A stretch of 64,000 nt of DNA from Amycolatopsis umgeniensis. Lineage in GTDB: Bacteria; Actinomycetota; Actinomycetes; Mycobacteriales; Pseudonocardiaceae. Each line of letters starts with the position of its first letter. Within the stretch, counting starts at the first letter, position 1. The notes below the pieces were generated by a model, which did not search any database, was not told the DNA's origin, and worked only from the letters and a program-made list of their open reading frames with translations. Made by a program: the position numbers and the translations under genes. The stretch is taken from contig NZ_JACHMX010000001.1 of NCBI RefSeq assembly GCF_014205155.1, positions 8,246,001-8,310,000 of the forward strand, in the 5' to 3' direction. Of this stretch, positions 13,001 to 23,584 are shown in pieces.

Positions 13001-16000
13001 CACGGCTGGCGGGGGAGTTGGCCGCGCGGGGCGCCGGTCCGGAATCGGTGGTGGCCGTCGCGCTGCCGCGTTCGGCAGAGGCCGTCATCGCGATCCTCGC
13101 GATCTTCAAGGCGGGCGCGGTGTATCTGCCGATCGACCCCGAACTTCCGGCCGAGCGCAAGCGATTCCTGCTGGAGGACGCGCGACCGGTGGTCGTCCTC
13201 GGCGAGCAAGGACCTGTTTCGGCGACCTCCGCCGGGACACGGGCGAGCGTGGACAACGCCGCGTACGTCATCTACACCTCGGGCTCGACGGGAACGCCGA
13301 AGGGCGTCGTGATCGAACACCGCGGCCTGATGAACCTGCTCGCCGCGCACCGCGGCGCCTTCCTGGGCGGGGAGCGCCGCCGGATCGCGCTCACCGCGTC
13401 GTTCTCCTTCGACACGTCGTGGGAAGGGATACTCGCCCTGGTCGACGGCCACGAGCTGCACGTACTCGACGACGAGACCCGGCTCGATCCGCGGGCCGCC
13501 GTCCGCTATGTCCGCGACCACCGGATCACCCTGCTGGATCTGACCCCGACCTACCTCCGGCAGCTGATGGAGGCCGGATTGCTGACCGGCGAACACCGGC
13601 CCGACACGGTGATGGTCGGCGGCGAGGCGACCGACGAGCGGCTCTGGAACGAGCTCAGCGCCTCCGGCGTCACCTGTCTCAACTACTACGGCCCGACCGA
13701 GGTGACCGTCGACTCCGTCCACAGCCCGGTGACCGGGGACCGGCCGCGGATCGGCCGTCCGCTGGCCAATCTGCGGGCCTACGTCCTCGACGCGACCGGC
13801 ACACCGGTCCCGGAGGGGATGCCGGGCGAGCTGTTCCTCGCCGGAGTCCAGCTCGCCCGCGGCTATCTCGGCCGTCCTGGGCTGACCGCGGACCGGTTCG
13901 TGGCCGATCCCTTCGGCCCGCCGGGCACCCGCGTGTACCGCACCGGCGACCGCGTGCGCTGGACCGCCGACGGACGGCTCGACTACCTCGGCCGCGTCGA
14001 CGACCAGGTGAAGATCCGCGGCTTCCGGGTCGAACCCGGAGAAGTGGAAGCCGTGCTGCGGCGGCATCCCTCGGTCACCGACACCACGGTCGCCGCGCGC
14101 GACAGGCGGCTCGTCGCCTACGTCGTCGGTGAGACCCAGGGGCTGCGGGACTGGCTCCGGGAGCGCCTGCCGGAGCACCTCGTCCCGGCGGCGTACGTCG
14201 CGCTCGACGTGCTTCCCTTGACCCGCAACGGAAAGGTCGACAAGCGGGCGCTTCCCGCGCCCGGCCGCGACACCGTCGCCGAGTACGTGGCGCCGCGGAC
14301 CGAGACCGAACGCCGTCTCGCCGCCATCTGGGCCGATGTGCTGAAACTCGACCGTGTCGGCCTCACGGACAGCTTCTTCGAGCTCGGCGGGGACTCGATC
14401 CTGAGCATGCGGATCACGTCGCGGGTGCGCGCCGAACTGGGTGTCGACATCTCGCCACGCGCGTTGTTCACCACGCCCGCCCTCGGCCGGTTCGCCGCGG
14501 CTCTGCCGGACCAGCAGGCAGGCGCCTCGCCGATTCCGGTCGTCGCCCGTGACGGAGCCTTGCCCCTTTCGTTCTCCCAGCAGCGACTGTGGTTCCTCGA
14601 CGAATTCGAACCCGGCGGCAGCGAATACCTTTCGCCGACGGCGTTGCTGCTCCGTGGCGAACTCGACGTCGACGCGCTGAACCGGACGCTGGACTTCCTG
14701 GTGGCCCGGCACGAATCGCTGCGCACGACCTTCGACGCCGTCGACGGCCGTGGCTTCCAGTACGTGCACGAGCCCTACCACGTCGACCTGCCGGTGGAGG
14801 ATTTCGACGAGCACGCGCTGGCGCGAGAAGCGTCGCGGCCGTTCGACCTCCGCACCGGACCGCTCCTGCGGGCACGGCTGTTCCGGCGGTCGGCAGGCGA
14901 ACACGTCCTCCTGCTGGTGCTGCACCACATCGTCACCGACGGCTGGTCGTCCGGTGTGCTGGCCGCCGAACTCGACGCCGGTTACGCCGCGCTGGCCCGA
15001 GGCGAAGAGCCGCGGTTGCCCGAACTGCCGGTGCAGTACGCGGACTTCGCCTCGTGGCAACGGGAACTCCTCGACGGCCCCGAGCTCACCGGGCACCTGG
15101 ACCACTGGCGCGACCGCCTCGCCGGGCTGGAACCGCTCGAGCTGCCCACCGACAGGCCCCGGCCCGCGGTGCGCACGACGGAGGGGGAGTGGGCCGGATT
15201 CGACATCCCCGCCGACGTCGCCGCGAAACTCCGGGAGCTGGCCAACACCCAGGACGGCACGCTGTTCATGACCCTGGTCGCCGCCTGCCAGGTGCTTCTT
15301 GCCGGCTGGGCCGGTCAGGAGGACGTCGCCGTGGGGACCGTGACCGCCGGGCGGGAGCGCGCCGAACTGCAGCGTCTTGTCGGTTTCTTCGTCAACACCC
15401 TGACCCTGCGGTCCACTGTGGACGGCAAGCGGTCGTTCCGTGAGTTCCTGGCGCGGGTGCGGACCGTGGTGCTCGACGCGTTCGCGCATCAGGACGTGCC
15501 CTTCGAACGCGTGGTGGACGCCGTGCAGCCGGTCCGCGACCCGAGCCGGACCCCGTTGTTCCAGGCCATGGTGGTCCTGCAGAACACCGGTGACCGGCCG
15601 GGTTCCGGCGCGCTGGTCGCGGGGGAGGTCGCGCTGCCCGCGGTGTCGGCCACCTTCGATCTGCTCGTGCAGTTCGAACAGGACGGCGACGCGCTGCACG
15701 GCGCGATCAACTACAGCACCGGACTGTTCGACGCGGCGACGATCGACCGGCTGATCGCGCGGTTGCGGGCGTTGCTCGCCCTGCTCGCCGCCGAACCGGA
15801 TCGCCCGATGGCCACCTTGCCGTTGGTGCCCCGAGGCGAACTCGATCAGCTGCGGGCCTGGAACGACACCGCGCGCGACGTCCCGGCCGCTTCGTTGGCG
15901 CAACTGGTCGAAGCGCAGACCCGGCGGACCCCCACGGCACCCGCGCTGCTGTCCGACACCGGCTCGCTGACCTTCGCGGAGCTGAACGCGCGAGCGAACC

Positions 16001-18834
16001 GGCTGGCGAGGCTGCTCGCCCGGCGGGGCGCCGGTCCCGAGCGGATCGTCGCCGTCCGGCTGCCGCGTTCGGTGGCGCTCGTGGTCACCGAACTGGCCGT
16101 GGCCAAGACCGGGGCCGCCTTCCTGCCGGTGGATCCCGGCTATCCGGCCGAGCGCGTCGAATTCATGCTGCGCGACGCCGATCCGGTTCTGGTGGTGGAT
16201 CGCGAACTCGACGCCGCCGGATACGACGACACCGATCCGGGGACGCCGGTCGACCCGGCGCAACCCGCGTACGTGATCTACACGTCCGGCTCGACCGGGC
16301 GGCCCAAGGGAGTCGTGGTCTCCCATGCCGGGCTGGCGTCCTTCTCCGCCGCCGAGATCGAGCACTGCGAGGTGCGCCCGGGGGATCGCGTGCTGGCGTT
16401 CAGTTCGCCCAGTTTCGACGCGTCGATCCTGGAACTGTGCCTGTCCCTGCCCGCGGGCGCCGCACTCGTCATACCTCCCGAGGGACCGTTGCTCGGCACC
16501 CCCCTCGCCGACGTCCTGCGACGCCAACGGGTCACCCACGCGCTGATCCCGCCGATCGCGCTGGCCACCGTCCCCGAGACGGACCTGCCGGACTTCCGCA
16601 CCGTGATCGTCGGCGGGGACACCTGCCCGGCTTCGCTGGTGGACCGCTGGGCGCCGGGCAGGCGCATGATCAACGCCTACGGGCCCACGGAGTCCACCGT
16701 CGTCACCTCGTGGAGTGAGCCGCTGACCCCCGGCGGCACGCCACCGATCGGGGCGCCGATCCCGAACACCGAGGTCCACGTCCTGGACACCGCGCTGCGG
16801 CCGGTGCCGATCGGGACGACCGGCGAACTGTTCGTCACCGGCGCCGGTCTCGCGCGGGGATATCTGAACCGGCCGGGGCTGACCGCGGACCGGTTCGTCG
16901 CGAACCCCTTCGGCGCCCGGGGCGGCCGGATGTACCGGACCGGCGACCTGGTCCGGTGGGCGACGACGGGCGGGCTGGAGTTCGTGGGCCGCGTGGACGA
17001 GCAGGTCAAGGTCCGCGGATTCCGGGTGGAACTCGGCGAGATCGAGACGGCGTTGCGACGGCATCCGTCGGTGCGGGACGCCGTCGTGGTCGCCCGTGCG
17101 GTCGGCGGCCACAAACGGCTCGTCGCCTACGTGGTCGGCGAGGCGACGGAACTCCGGGCCTTCCTCGGGGAGACGTTGCCGGACTACCTCGTGCCGTCGC
17201 TCTTCGTCCCGGTGGACGCCATCCCGATCACCGCCAACGGCAAGGTGGGCCGGGCGGCGCTCCCCGTCCCGGATCCGTCTTCGGTACGCGGCGCGGAACA
17301 CGTGGAGCCGCGGACCGAAACGGAAGAGTCGCTGGCGACCCTCTGGGCCGAAGTCCTCGGCCTGGACCGTGTCGGGGTCACGGACAACTTCTTCGACCTC
17401 GGCGGGGACTCGATCCTGAGCATCCAGGTCGTCCACCGCGCCCGGCAGGCCGGTCTGGCGATGCGGTCGAAGGATCTGTTCACCCACCAGACGGTCGCCG
17501 AGCTGGCGACGGTGGTGAAGCCGGTCGACACGGCGGACGAAGATCGCGAGGTCGTCGTCGGCGACGTTCCGCTGACGCCGATCCAGCGGTGGTTCTTCGC
17601 CTCCGAACCGGCGAATCCCGCGCACTTCAACCAATCGGTACTCGTCGAACTGGCCGGACCGGTGGAAGAGGAGTCGCTGCGGCTCGCGCTCGACGCCGTC
17701 GTCACCCAGCACGACGCGCTGCGCCTGCGCTTCGAGCGGACCGCGGCCGGGTGGACGCAGTACAACGAGCCGGCCGAGCCGAGGCCGGTGCTGAGGAAGG
17801 TGCCCGCCGCGGAGCTGGAGAGCGAGGCCGAGTACGCGCAGGCGGACTTCGACCTGGCCCGGCCGCCGCATCTGCGCGCGCTGCTGACGGAACCGGAGGG
17901 GACGGAGAATCCGCGGCTGCTGCTCGCCGCGCACCATCTGGTCGTCGACGCGGTTTCGTGGAGCATCCTGCTCGAAGACCTCGAGCGCGCGTACCGGCAG
18001 ATCGAAGCCGGGGAGAAGGCCGATCTCGGGGCCAAGACGACGTCCTTCCGCGAGTGGGCGCACCGGTCGCGCGAGTTCGTCGAAGGCGGCGGGCTGGACG
18101 GTGAACACGGGCATTGGGCACGTGAGCTGCCCGGTCGCACGATCCCGCGCGACCGGACCGACGTCCCGCCCGCGCCACCGGAATCGGTGACCGTCGAGAT
18201 CGACGAACGCGACACCGACGCCCTGCTGCATCTGGCACCCGGCGCCTACCGGACCCGGATCAACGACGTCCTGCTGACGGCGCTGGCCCGGGCGCTCACC
18301 CGCTGGACGGGACAGCGGGCCGTCGCCGTCGACCTGGAAGGCCACGGTCGCGAAGAGATCCTCGACGACGTCGATCTCTCGCGGACCGTCGGGTGGTTCA
18401 CCACCTTGTTCCCGGTGGGCCTCACGGTCGAAGACTCGGTCGGCTGGCGTGAGCTCGTCAAGGCGGTCCGGAAGCAGCTGCGTGCCTTGCCCGGCAACGG
18501 TTTCGGCTACGGCGCGCTGCGGCACTACCGGTTCCCCGAACTCGGTGACACGACGCCGGAGGTCGCGTTCAACTACCTGGGCCAGGGCGATCACGCGGGG
18601 GAGGGGAGCGGGCTCTACCTCCGGGCCCACGCGCCCCTCGGCCGCGAGCAGGACCCCGAGAACCGTCCGCCGCACGTACTCGAAGTGGTCGGTGGTGTGC
18701 GCGACGGCCGTCTGGAGTTCTCCTGGTACTACCAGCCGCACCTGAACACGCGGACCACCGTGGCGGCCGTCGCCGCGGACTTCGCCGAAGCCCTGCGCGC
18801 CATCGCGTCCGACTGCCGGGGTGACGAGGCGTGA
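4003..18834 (+). CDS. Four-module nonribosomal peptide synthetase C-A-T / C-A-T-E / C-A-T / C-A-T-E
   Basis: A 4943-residue protein. Module 1: C about 44-470 (HHIATDG), A 488-940, T serine near 989. Module 2: C from 1047 (HHIVTDG), A 1492-1950, T near 2005, E 2060-2500 (HHLVMDG). Module 3: C 2509-2960 of the post-epimerase type (HHVLLDG), A 2969-3410, T near 3466. Module 4: C from 3521, A 3968-4412, T near 4471, E 4525-4943. Pocket residues by eye: A1 and A3 D-T-E-D-M-G-Y-V-D-K (acidic pocket, so probably a basic residue such as Orn, Lys or Arg); A2 D-F-W-N-I-G-M-V-H-K (the textbook Thr code); A4 D-A-L-L-I-G-A-V-V-K (hydrophobic, identity unclear). Residues 2 and 4 should leave as D. The protein ends in an epimerase with no thioesterase or reductase. 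In the last epimerase HHxxxDG reads HHLVVDA. The stop overlaps the exporter start. Confidence 0.96.
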   Translation: MTSSRQDRIAALPAHLREVLRARMAGTAAPAPEIPAAADRSRPIPLSSAQRRLWFLSRLRPDDPEYNSAFALRLTGALDSAALATALRLLVARHEPLRTTFDEVDGQGVQSVQPPHEVALPVVDVTREDLEDVLRAEYTRPFDLRRGPLLRAVLLRLGETEHVLLVCVHHIATDGASMGVLTEELGLLYRDGEGARLPAQPVQYADFAVWQRNRPPRGAGLEYWKAHLADVEPLDLATDRPRPPVRSTAGAVREFSVPTGVAGRLADLARSSETTLFTVLIGACQALFARYTGQEDIALGTVVQGRDRPELERVVGFFVNTVVLRSAVDRSASFTEHLNRTRQTVLDAFAHDDVPFDAVVDAVQAGRDPGRNPLFDVMVLLHSATGSGPEFPGLAVEPAEVARDAANFDLSVEFEESGGGLAGLVEYSTELFDAATIDGLIRHLLSLLAGIAAGPGRRIADLPLTDEAEERRLLFWGSNGLEVPATTVVDLLDHQARTRPDESALVCGDVRLTFAELAVRSDALAAGLAARGAGPDRVVAVVLPRSAEAIVALFAVLKAGAVHLSIDPGLPPERIRVLLDDTRPVFVLDETFTVADAGPRPAPPLPSDAAYVIHTSGSTGTPKGVVVGHSALVNLLANHRTVFGRDRLRVALTATLSFDTSWEGPLLLADGHELHVITEETRLDPAGLTRYVRDERVDFLDVTPSYLRQLLPAGLLDGAHRPRFLMVGGEALDGDLWRELAASETEVHNYYGPTESTVDATCAPVTGDRPVIGRPLGNVTAYVLDEWSRLVPAGVPGELCLAGAQLARGYLGRPGLTADRFTADPFGPPGARLYRTGDRARWTADGQLEHLGRVDEQVKVRGFRIEPGEVEAVLRAQPEVTDAAVDARHGKLVAYVVGHADPARLRTALNRILPAHLVPSAFVGLDRLPSTRHGKLDRRALPDPDQATTTPYVAPRDERERLVTDIWSEVLGVERVGVDDDFFDLGGDSLLGIRVVARLRDALGADVPARLVFTAPTPASLAPLLPEVTAPQAAIPPLPRDGGRFEAPLSFAQQRLWFLDEFEPGSTEYVSPTALRLRGDLDPGALNRALTALVARHESLRTTFATVDGRGVQVIHPPYAVDVPVTEGDLDSALAAATGPVDLHTGPSLRVALTRLAPGDHVLTLVLHHIVTDGWSSGVLLAELAASYSAFARGEEPALPPLPAQYADYAVWQRERLRGTGFDAQLSYWRNRLDGVPALDPPTDRPRPAVRTKNGALHEFSVPAGTTARLKELSRRQGGTLFMTLLAASKLLLARWSGQDDIAVGTVVSGRERTDLEGLIGFFVNTLVLRSTVDLKLGFDTFLDDVCGTVLDAFAHQDVPFDRVVDDLQPERDTSRTPLCQVLVVLHNTPDTRPSMTGLDVEELAPPVVTAGFDLTIHFQETAGRLDALVNYNTDLFDVGTIERLTGWLRRMLDGIATAPERPLGEQPWISPAERDRVLLEWNGDAAAKPAPALHELFAAQASRTPDAVAVTSGSVELTYRELDRRANRLAHRLIGEGAGPEKLVALRLPRSADLVVGVLAVLKTGAAYLPIDPAYPAARIEATLADARPVCVVDSVEAGEWPETAPRVRVEPDNAAYVIYTSGSTGVPKGVLIPHANVTRLFSSTEHWFGFGEQDVWTLFHSYAFDFSVWELWGALLHGGRLVVVPQDAVREPEDFLALLADQRVTVLNQTPSAFYRLSALPSPELSLRYVIFGGEALDPARLAEWYRRHPDGPRLVNMYGITETTVHVTHRALRADGTATVGVPIPDLRTYVLDAGLAPVPPGVTGELYVAGAGLARGYLDRPGLTASRFVADPFGAPGTRMYRSGDLLRWTADGELDYRGRADHQVKIRGFRIEPGEIEAALIAHPDVETAAVVAHGAGDARRLVAYLTGAVPGTTALREFLGRSLPAHMVPAVFVALERLPLNANGKLDTRALPEPGARTENRYVAPRTDVETVLAGVWSEVLGVDRVGVEDNFFGLGGDSILSIQVVAAARRAGLTLSSKDLFRNQTIAELAHVAQPEAPVEHVEEEDRGPAPLGPIQSWLFERLDEPWRLTMSVHVVLSSVDVPKLISALNRVAERHDALRMRFSRTDGGWVQQPAPVDADGILRHVDLSEVDDTAAAMHAEAVRAQTSLDITTGPLWRAVLFTFHDRPPRLFLTAHHLVMDGVSWRILLADLERAYRGDSLEQVRTSFTHWAHSLAENVKMGHLDKETAYWETSLRGARAEIPVDRPGRNAAKSERGVSVSLGRAETTALLHDVPGAYRTEVNDVLMSALGRVLTRWAGSRVVLAMEGHGREEIAGPLDLSRTIGWFTAQYPLAPAVSEGDWGDVLKAVKEQLRAVPNKGAGYEALRYLGAEDAPGSALRALPTPRISFNYHGRWEMGSAEDGWFRGRGESIGRDTDPESVRPYLLDVIGVVDGGELHLTWQYSDEVHEESTVRALAEATLDALRGIIAHCAETGGRTPSDFPLAELTQAEVDRFAGDGRDVEDIYPLTPLQTGMLFHSLLDTGSTAYFDQFRLRLAGVSRPEALAEAWQRVVDRTPILRTSTAWEGIEQPIQRVHREVRVPARLDDWRALTPEEQDRELKRLLADDVAAGMELTAPPLMRLAIARVTEDEVQLVWTSHHVLLDGWSTAQVFGEVCEQYAAIVEGRAARLVPRRPFRDYLAWLAEQDRAEAEDHWRAVLDGFTTPTPLPFDRRPQEAHRAESADAILVELSPEESARLHETAKSAALTVNTVVQGAWALLLARYSGETDVLFGTTVSGRPEGMPGVEAMIGMFINTVPARMEIRWHESAVEWLRETQTAQADARRYDFLALSELQAFTAVPAGTALFDSVVVFENYPIEDSGQADVRVLDVESLDTTNFPLNLTAYLHDKLGLELSYDPRLFDAATVRRLADQLAGFIRAIAADPRCRLDALSPLSPSQRRELLASGSGPVIDVPSGTVLDVFEATVARTPHETALVFRGTAWDFAEVDARATRLAGELAARGAGPESVVAVALPRSAEAVIAILAIFKAGAVYLPIDPELPAERKRFLLEDARPVVVLGEQGPVSATSAGTRASVDNAAYVIYTSGSTGTPKGVVIEHRGLMNLLAAHRGAFLGGERRRIALTASFSFDTSWEGILALVDGHELHVLDDETRLDPRAAVRYVRDHRITLLDLTPTYLRQLMEAGLLTGEHRPDTVMVGGEATDERLWNELSASGVTCLNYYGPTEVTVDSVHSPVTGDRPRIGRPLANLRAYVLDATGTPVPEGMPGELFLAGVQLARGYLGRPGLTADRFVADPFGPPGTRVYRTGDRVRWTADGRLDYLGRVDDQVKIRGFRVEPGEVEAVLRRHPSVTDTTVAARDRRLVAYVVGETQGLRDWLRERLPEHLVPAAYVALDVLPLTRNGKVDKRALPAPGRDTVAEYVAPRTETERRLAAIWADVLKLDRVGLTDSFFELGGDSILSMRITSRVRAELGVDISPRALFTTPALGRFAAALPDQQAGASPIPVVARDGALPLSFSQQRLWFLDEFEPGGSEYLSPTALLLRGELDVDALNRTLDFLVARHESLRTTFDAVDGRGFQYVHEPYHVDLPVEDFDEHALAREASRPFDLRTGPLLRARLFRRSAGEHVLLLVLHHIVTDGWSSGVLAAELDAGYAALARGEEPRLPELPVQYADFASWQRELLDGPELTGHLDHWRDRLAGLEPLELPTDRPRPAVRTTEGEWAGFDIPADVAAKLRELANTQDGTLFMTLVAACQVLLAGWAGQEDVAVGTVTAGRERAELQRLVGFFVNTLTLRSTVDGKRSFREFLARVRTVVLDAFAHQDVPFERVVDAVQPVRDPSRTPLFQAMVVLQNTGDRPGSGALVAGEVALPAVSATFDLLVQFEQDGDALHGAINYSTGLFDAATIDRLIARLRALLALLAAEPDRPMATLPLVPRGELDQLRAWNDTARDVPAASLAQLVEAQTRRTPTAPALLSDTGSLTFAELNARANRLARLLARRGAGPERIVAVRLPRSVALVVTELAVAKTGAAFLPVDPGYPAERVEFMLRDADPVLVVDRELDAAGYDDTDPGTPVDPAQPAYVIYTSGSTGRPKGVVVSHAGLASFSAAEIEHCEVRPGDRVLAFSSPSFDASILELCLSLPAGAALVIPPEGPLLGTPLADVLRRQRVTHALIPPIALATVPETDLPDFRTVIVGGDTCPASLVDRWAPGRRMINAYGPTESTVVTSWSEPLTPGGTPPIGAPIPNTEVHVLDTALRPVPIGTTGELFVTGAGLARGYLNRPGLTADRFVANPFGARGGRMYRTGDLVRWATTGGLEFVGRVDEQVKVRGFRVELGEIETALRRHPSVRDAVVVARAVGGHKRLVAYVVGEATELRAFLGETLPDYLVPSLFVPVDAIPITANGKVGRAALPVPDPSSVRGAEHVEPRTETEESLATLWAEVLGLDRVGVTDNFFDLGGDSILSIQVVHRARQAGLAMRSKDLFTHQTVAELATVVKPVDTADEDREVVVGDVPLTPIQRWFFASEPANPAHFNQSVLVELAGPVEEESLRLALDAVVTQHDALRLRFERTAAGWTQYNEPAEPRPVLRKVPAAELESEAEYAQADFDLARPPHLRALLTEPEGTENPRLLLAAHHLVVDAVSWSILLEDLERAYRQIEAGEKADLGAKTTSFREWAHRSREFVEGGGLDGEHGHWARELPGRTIPRDRTDVPPAPPESVTVEIDERDTDALLHLAPGAYRTRINDVLLTALARALTRWTGQRAVAVDLEGHGREEILDDVDLSRTVGWFTTLFPVGLTVEDSVGWRELVKAVRKQLRALPGNGFGYGALRHYRFPELGDTTPEVAFNYLGQGDHAGEGSGLYLRAHAPLGREQDPENRPPHVLEVVGGVRDGRLEFSWYYQPHLNTRTTVAAVAADFAEALRAIASDCRGDEA

Positions 18835-20066
18835 GCGGCCTGCGGAACAACCGCGACTACCGGCTCCTGTGGACAGGGCAGGTCGTCTCCGAGGCCGGTT
18901 TCAGCACCACGATGATCGCCTTTCCCTTGCTGGTGCTGGCGATCACCGGATCCGGTGTGCAGTCGGGACTCGTGGTCGGCGCGGTGGCGATCGCGCAGCT
19001 GGTCGCCGGGCTGCCCGCCGGCGCGCTGGCGGATCGCTGGTCCCGCAAGCGGATCATGCTCGGTTGCGAGGCCGCGCAGGCGATCGCGGCCGCCGCGCTC
19101 GTCCTCGCGCTGTGGTGGAACGCCGCCGGAGTCGGCCTCCTGGTCGTCGTCGCCGTGGTGATGGGGGTATGCCGCGCCTTGTTCGAACCGGCGGAGGAGG
19201 CGAGCCTGCCCCTCCTCGTCCCGGCCGGGCTGGTACCGACGGCGGTCTCCCTGAACGCCGCGAGGACCAGCGCGGGGCAGTTGTCGGGCACCGCGCTCGG
19301 AGGGTTCCTGTTCGCCCTCGGCCGGGTCGTCCCGTTCGTCTTCGACGTCGTCACGCACCTTTTCGCCTTCGCGTCGCTGCTGTTCGTCCGGCTTCCGGCG
19401 CGGCCAGCCCCGGCCTCCCGGCCGCCCGCGCATCTCGGCCGGGAGATCGCGGAAGGGTTGAGGTGGGTGTGGCAGCAACCCAGGCTGCGCGTCACCACGT
19501 TCTGCGTGGTCAGCCTGAATCTGTTCTTTTCGGCCTACTACCTGGTGATCATCGTGCTGGCCGACGGTCGCGGCATGCCCGCCGGAGAGATCGGTGTGAT
19601 GGCGGCGATGCTCGGCGCCGGCGGGGTGCTCGGAGCCTTCGCCGCACCCGTCCTGTATCGCAAGATCAGCCCGTACCTGTTGATCACCGGCGTGTTCTGG
19701 GCGTTGACCGTGCTGACACCGCTCGCGATCTTCGTGGACAGCGGCTACCTCATGGGGCTGCTGTTCGCCGCGATCGCCTTCCTGCCGCCGTCGGCCAACA
19801 CCGCCATCAGCACCTACCAGCTGCTGAACACACCCGACGAGCTGCGCGGCCGCCTCGGCGGTGTCCTGGGGGTGACCGGCGGCCTGGCCGCCGCGCTCGG
19901 CCCCGCGCTGGGCGGCTGGCTGGTCGAGGTGATGACCGGCTCGTCCGCCGTGCTCGCGTGCGCGGGCGCCATCGCGGTCGTCACCGTTTTCACCACGCTC
20001 AACCGCACCTTGCGCGGCCTCCCCGCCACGTCCGAACCACTCGAAGCGGAAACCACCGGAAAATAA
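18831..20066 (+). CDS. MFS exporter (EntS-like), probable peptide export/self-protection
   Basis: A 411-residue hydrophobic protein with about twelve predicted membrane segments. It starts [13 protein letters not shown], typical of the EntS-like drug and siderophore exporters of the major facilitator superfamily. The loop between helices 2 and 3 carries ADRWSRKR, matching the family signature region. The GTG start at 18831 overlaps the NRPS stop (GTGA), so translation is probably coupled. MbtH follows 13 nt after the stop. Position directly behind the last NRPS gene suggests export of the finished peptide across the cytoplasmic membrane. Substrate is inferred from context only. Confidence 0.9.
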   Translation: MSGLRNNRDYRLLWTGQVVSEAGFSTTMIAFPLLVLAITGSGVQSGLVVGAVAIAQLVAGLPAGALADRWSRKRIMLGCEAAQAIAAAALVLALWWNAAGVGLLVVVAVVMGVCRALFEPAEEASLPLLVPAGLVPTAVSLNAARTSAGQLSGTALGGFLFALGRVVPFVFDVVTHLFAFASLLFVRLPARPAPASRPPAHLGREIAEGLRWVWQQPRLRVTTFCVVSLNLFFSAYYLVIIVLADGRGMPAGEIGVMAAMLGAGGVLGAFAAPVLYRKISPYLLITGVFWALTVLTPLAIFVDSGYLMGLLFAAIAFLPPSANTAISTYQLLNTPDELRGRLGGVLGVTGGLAAALGPALGGWLVEVMTGSSAVLACAGAIAVVTVFTTLNRTLRGLPATSEPLEAETTGK

Positions 20067-20079
20067 GGAGAGAAACCCG

Positions 20080-20277
20080 ATGGATGACAACACCACGTTC
20101 CAGGTCCTGATCAACGACGAAGAGCAGTATTCCCTTTGGCCGTCCGGGAAAGAGGTCCCGGAAGGCTGGCGTGCCGAGGGCAAGACCGGTACCCGCCAGG
20201 AGTGCATGGACCATGTGGACCAGGTCTGGACGGACATGCGTCCCCGGAGCCTCCGGGAGCGCATGGCGGCCGAGTGA
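20080..20277 (+). CDS. mbtH: MbtH-like NRPS chaperone
   Basis: A 65-residue protein with the MbtH family pattern: N-terminal FQVLINDEEQYSLWP, central PEGW, and the C-terminal CMDHVDQVWTDMRP helix region. MbtH proteins bind NRPS adenylation domains and help their folding and activity in the cytoplasm. A strong ribosome binding site (AAGGAGA) lies about 8 nt before ATG 20080, and the gene is the last of the NRPS-exporter-MbtH operon. It most likely serves the two synthetases upstream. Nothing in the PKS region needs it. Confidence 0.95.
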   Translation: MDDNTTFQVLINDEEQYSLWPSGKEVPEGWRAEGKTGTRQECMDHVDQVWTDMRPRSLRERMAAE

Positions 20278-20284
20278 CCGGGCT

Positions 20285-20310
20285 CGGGGGCGGTGGCACC
20301 ACCGTCCCCG
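20285..20310. terminator. Hairpin between convergent genes
   Basis: Two 12-nt arms (CGGGGGCGGTGG / CCACCGTCCCCG, one G-U pair) with only 2 nt between them, in the 42-bp gap between MbtH (+) and the oxidoreductase (-). It probably ends transcription from both sides. No U-tract, as is common in actinobacteria. Confidence 0.5.
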
Positions 20311-20319
20311 GGCACGTGT

Positions 20320-21747
20320 TCAGGCGGCAGGCACCGCGAACGTGGTCCGGGCGGCCTGTGCGGCCTGCGCCGCGACCCCGGGGATGCCGGAAGTGATGAA
20401 CGGTCCACCGCCGGCGAAGTCCCCGACGACGGCCAGCCGTGGGTCCGCCGGGACGAGGCCTCCCGCCGGATGTGGCGTGGCCAGCCCGTCCGCGAGCACC
20501 GAGGCGACCAAGGGCTCCGCCGCACTCGGCATGGCGTGCGGCGCCGGGTTCACGGCGTTGACGACGACGTCCGCGTGGGAGGTCCCCGCGTCGGTCTCCA
20601 GCCGGAAACGCCCTTGTGCGGCTTGGATTTCCCGGATTCCGGCGGTCACGCGGAGCTGACCGCCGTCCAGCAGCCGCAGCAGGATGGCCGCGTTCACCGG
20701 CACCATGGGGGAGACGAGACTGCTCGCCAGGCGGGAGCGCCGCCACAACCAGGCACGGTCGGCCTCCGGCAGCGATCGCCAGGCCAAGGGGCCGACGCTG
20801 TGCGCCGTCTCTTGCAGGAAACGGCGTCCGAGCGCGGGACCGTCCACAGTGGCCAGTTGACGCCGCAGCCGTTCGACGGGCGGCTCGGACTCGGCCGCGA
20901 GCAGATCGGCCACGAGATCGTCGAGGTTCTCCCCGGCTTCCGCGAGTTCGGAACGCAGCAGGTGGACGAGATCGGCGAGGGTGACAACGCCGTTTTCGCG
21001 CCGCAGCGCGGATACGCGGTCCACGGTGACCAGTCGTGGGCGGCGGTCGAGCGGGCGCTGCCAGACGTGGGGCAGCAGACCGGTGCGCGACACCAGGGCG
21101 ATCGGCCCGGTGTGCCCACGCGCCGCGAGCGAGACGACGACGTCGACCGCCGTCAGGCCGCTGCCGATGACCGCCACCGAACTCCGGGCCGGGATCCGGT
21201 CGAGAGTGCGCGCCAGCGGGTACGGATCGGCGACGAACCCGGCGGCCCGCCCGAGTCCGTAGTGGTCCTGCGGTGGTCCTCCGCCCACGCAAAGCGTCAC
21301 GCGGTCGGCTTCGTGCCCTCGCCCGTCCTGGGTGCGCAGGACGAGCCGTTCGCCGGAGCGGGCGATCGCGGTGACGCGCTGTCCGACCACGCGGACAGTG
21401 ATCCCGCGCTCGCGTAGCGCGGCCACCGCGGCCTCGGCGGTGTGTTCCAGGTATTCGCCATAGAGCGCGCGGGGAACAAGTGGCTGCCCCAGGAGTTCAT
21501 CAAGGTGGGAGGCGCCACGTTCGCCCAGCCAGGCGGCGTAGTGCCCGAAGTCCGCGTGACGGATCGACATGAGGGCGGGTGGGGAGTTGACGAGCACGGA
21601 GTCCAGGTCCGGTCCGTACGCACGGCCGCGCCACAACTGCGCGGACGGCTCGAAAACGGTGACGGTGGCGGGTTCGGCGGCGGTGGCCGCCAGGGTGTCG
21701 AGCAGGGCGACGGCGGCCGCGCCGGCCCCGACGATGGCGATGTCCAT
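20320..21747 (-). CDS. FAD/NAD(P)-binding oxidoreductase, substrate unknown
   Basis: A 475-residue cytoplasmic protein. It has an N-terminal FAD-binding fold (IVGAGAAAVALLDTL from residue 4), a stretch WRGRAYGPDLDSVLVN typical of the FAD-NAD(P)-binding family (PF13454-like), and a second dinucleotide fold VIGSGLTAVDVVVSLAARG near residue 180. I chose ATG 21747 because the FAD fold begins there and GAAGG precedes it; the same frame stays open upstream over the promoter of the divergent regulator, but without protein-like sequence. Some relatives are amine or amino-acid N-oxygenases, others are uncharacterised, so I do not assign a reaction. It sits tail-to-tail with MbtH and head-to-head with the LuxR gene, so it could belong to either neighbouring cluster. 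Confidence 0.8.
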   Translation of the reverse strand: MDIAIVGAGAAAVALLDTLAATAAEPATVTVFEPSAQLWRGRAYGPDLDSVLVNSPPALMSIRHADFGHYAAWLGERGASHLDELLGQPLVPRALYGEYLEHTAEAAVAALRERGITVRVVGQRVTAIARSGERLVLRTQDGRGHEADRVTLCVGGGPPQDHYGLGRAAGFVADPYPLARTLDRIPARSSVAVIGSGLTAVDVVVSLAARGHTGPIALVSRTGLLPHVWQRPLDRRPRLVTVDRVSALRRENGVVTLADLVHLLRSELAEAGENLDDLVADLLAAESEPPVERLRRQLATVDGPALGRRFLQETAHSVGPLAWRSLPEADRAWLWRRSRLASSLVSPMVPVNAAILLRLLDGGQLRVTAGIREIQAAQGRFRLETDAGTSHADVVVNAVNPAPHAMPSAAEPLVASVLADGLATPHPAGGLVPADPRLAVVGDFAGGGPFITSGIPGVAAQAAQAARTTFAVPAA

Positions 21748-21894
21748 GCCTTCGAGCCTCGCCGCCGTGGAAGCCTTGCTCCATCCCTCACGCGAGGCCG
21801 AAAGGCCGGGCACGACCCCCGCAAACGAGGGATGGGCACGGAGCCGGAGATCGGGCAGCGTCACCGAAGTACCTATCAGCGGGAGGAAGTCCTC
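21748..21894. promoter_or_regulatory. Divergent promoter region, oxidoreductase / LuxR regulator
   Basis: A 147-bp gap between divergent starts that must hold both promoters. It contains widely spaced inverted arms, CCATCCCTC at 21781-21789 and GAGGGATGG at 21827-21835, with 37 nt between them. A pair of regulator half-sites is possible but unproven. The LuxR gene has a strong GGGAGGAA ribosome binding site at about 21881. Confidence 0.45.
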
Positions 21895-22983
21895 GTGAGC
21901 GACCCACGCCGCCAGACCGATGTCGTCGCGGCGGCCGACCGCGCCGGCGGCGCGCTCGACCTGTTCACCCGCGCCTCGGCAAGGCTCCGGCGGTACATCC
22001 CGTTCGACGCGGCCGTGTGGACGGCGACCGATCCCGAAACCGGCCTGGTCACCGCGCCGATGCTGGTGGAGAACCTCGGCTCCGGCGAGGGATGCGGAGC
22101 CTACTGGGAGAGCGAGTTCCTGGAGGAGAACGTCCTCCCGTTCCGGGATCTCACCCGCGCGGCCGTCCCGGCGGCGGCGCTGCGAGCGGCCACCGGCGGT
22201 GTGCCCGTGCGCAGCGCGCGGTTCCGGCGCCTCCTCGGCGCCCAAGGCGTGGAGGACGAACTTCGCGCGGTACTGCGCGCCGGTGACCGGCCGTGGGGGC
22301 TGATCAGCCTGTTCCGCATGCGGGGCGGCGCCGACTTCGCACCGGACGAGGTCGCCCTGCTCGCCGGGCTGTCCGAACCCCTCGCCGGACGGCTGCGCCG
22401 GTTCGCTCGTCCCACGGAATCAGACGGTGGAAGCACCTCTTCCGCGCCCGGGCTGTTGCTCCTCGACAGGCATGGCGAGGCGAACTCGATCAACGACGAG
22501 GCTCGGCGGTACCTCGCCCGGCTGCCCGACGGCCCGTCCGTTCCCTCGGCGCTGGGGCTGGACCTGCCGATCTGGGTGGCGGGCGCGGCGCTGCAGGCAC
22601 GGGCGATCGCGCTGGGCCGGGATCGTGGCGGCGCCCGCGTGCGGATCCGCACCGTCGACGGCCTGTGGCTGACCTGCCACGCCTCTTGTCTCACCGGCCT
22701 CGACGGGAAGCCGGGGCCGGTGGCGCTGGTCATCGAACCCGCGGCCGCCGCTGACCTCACGGGGATGGTCGCCGACGCGTACGGCCTGACCTCGCGTGAG
22801 CTCGAAGTCGCTCGTCTCGTCGCGCGCGGACTGCCCACCGCCGAGATCGCCGCGGCGCTGTTCCTCTCTCCTCACACCGTCCGCGACCACCTCAAAGCCC
22901 TTTTCGGCAAGACCGCGGTCTCCAGCCGTGTCGGGCTCGTCGCCCGGCTCTTCGCGGAACAGCACAGGTCGTCGACGACCTGA
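21895..22983 (+). CDS. LuxR-family transcriptional regulator with N-terminal GAF-like domain
   Basis: A 362-residue protein. Residues about 15-170 resemble a GAF sensory domain (FTRASARLRRYIPFDAAVW, then DRPWGLISLFR). The C-terminus from about 298 is a LuxR helix-turn-helix (LTSRELEVARLVARGLPTAE, then LFLSPHTVRDHLKALF). GTG 21895 was chosen because GGGAGGAAGT lies at the right distance upstream; the frame is open further back but runs into the divergent gene. It would bind DNA as a dimer and sense a small molecule or redox state through the GAF domain; the ligand is unknown. It is a candidate pathway regulator for either cluster. There is no response-regulator receiver domain and no ATPase, so it is not a LAL protein. 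Confidence 0.85.
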   Translation: MSDPRRQTDVVAAADRAGGALDLFTRASARLRRYIPFDAAVWTATDPETGLVTAPMLVENLGSGEGCGAYWESEFLEENVLPFRDLTRAAVPAAALRAATGGVPVRSARFRRLLGAQGVEDELRAVLRAGDRPWGLISLFRMRGGADFAPDEVALLAGLSEPLAGRLRRFARPTESDGGSTSSAPGLLLLDRHGEANSINDEARRYLARLPDGPSVPSALGLDLPIWVAGAALQARAIALGRDRGGARVRIRTVDGLWLTCHASCLTGLDGKPGPVALVIEPAAAADLTGMVADAYGLTSRELEVARLVARGLPTAEIAAALFLSPHTVRDHLKALFGKTAVSSRVGLVARLFAEQHRSSTT

Positions 22984-22996
22984 ACGACGATTAGGG

Positions 22997-23344
22997 TTAG
23001 CGGACCGCGTTCACCGCACGAGCGTATTCGCGGCCGCCGTGAATGGGGTCTGAAGTGGTGGTGGGCAAGCTTCGTGAATCGAATTCGGGATGGAGTGAGT
23101 CGGGCACCTGTTCAGGGGTGAAATGATCCGCTCCTTCCGCGCTCCGATGATACAAGGCGATCGCCTTCCCTTTGGGGCCGCGATACTCCAGCTGCGATAG
23201 TCCGATCGGGTATTCTTGGCCGGGCGGGCCCACGGAGACGAAGGTCCCGCGGCCGAACTCGGGACGGCGCCTGTTTTCGTAGTGCAGGAAGCCATCTCGG
23301 TCAATACGCCATTTTGGTGGGGCGGTCGAGAGGATTGCTTTCGG
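22997..23344 (-). pseudogene. Possible 3' remnant of a lost gene
   Basis: An open frame of about 115 codons ends at a TAA at 22999-22997 and is closed upstream by a TGA at 23347-23345. There is no ATG; the only in-frame start of note is a GTG at 23233. Third codon positions are GC-rich and the translation looks globular (for example WRIDRDGFLHYENRRRPEFG, then LSQLEYRGPKGKAIALYHR), unlike the arginine- and alanine-rich noise of shadow frames. I do not recognise the family. It may be the C-terminal part of a gene whose front was lost when the two clusters came together. It could still be chance. Confidence 0.28.
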
Positions 23345-23357
23345 TCAAGTGACCGAA
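23340..23357. promoter_or_regulatory. Palindrome, candidate operator
   Basis: Perfect 8-bp arms TTCGGTCA / TGACCGAA separated by AG, about 305 bp before the SARP start. The size and symmetry suit a dimeric regulator such as a TetR or GntR protein. No binding protein is identified. Confidence 0.4.
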
Positions 23358-23572
23358 TCCCGTTACGCCTTGTGATGCACGTCACTTGCCTTCACTGCGG
23401 TACACCGTGTTCAATCGATTGCAGGTGTCAGTCCGGGCATGAAGTGAAATTGAGGTTCGGGCTGTCACTCTTGCCAGACGGAGAATTCGCGGCAACTGGG
23501 GTTTCATCGTTTTGTGTCTGTCCAATGGCTCAATCGACCACCTGCGGAACTTCTGGTCGCGCGGTGGGTGAC

Positions 23573-23584
23573 AGTGACGTCACT
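23573..23584. promoter_or_regulatory. 12-bp perfect palindrome AGTGACGTCACT
   Basis: Lies 78 bp before the SARP start, where a repressor or activator could act on its promoter. A related half-site CGTCACTT occurs near 23380. Function is inferred from position and symmetry only. Confidence 0.4.

Noticed and set aside
21442..21894. Longer start for the LuxR regulator
   Set aside because: The extension lies antisense to the FAD oxidoreductase. A strong ribosome binding site precedes GTG 21895.
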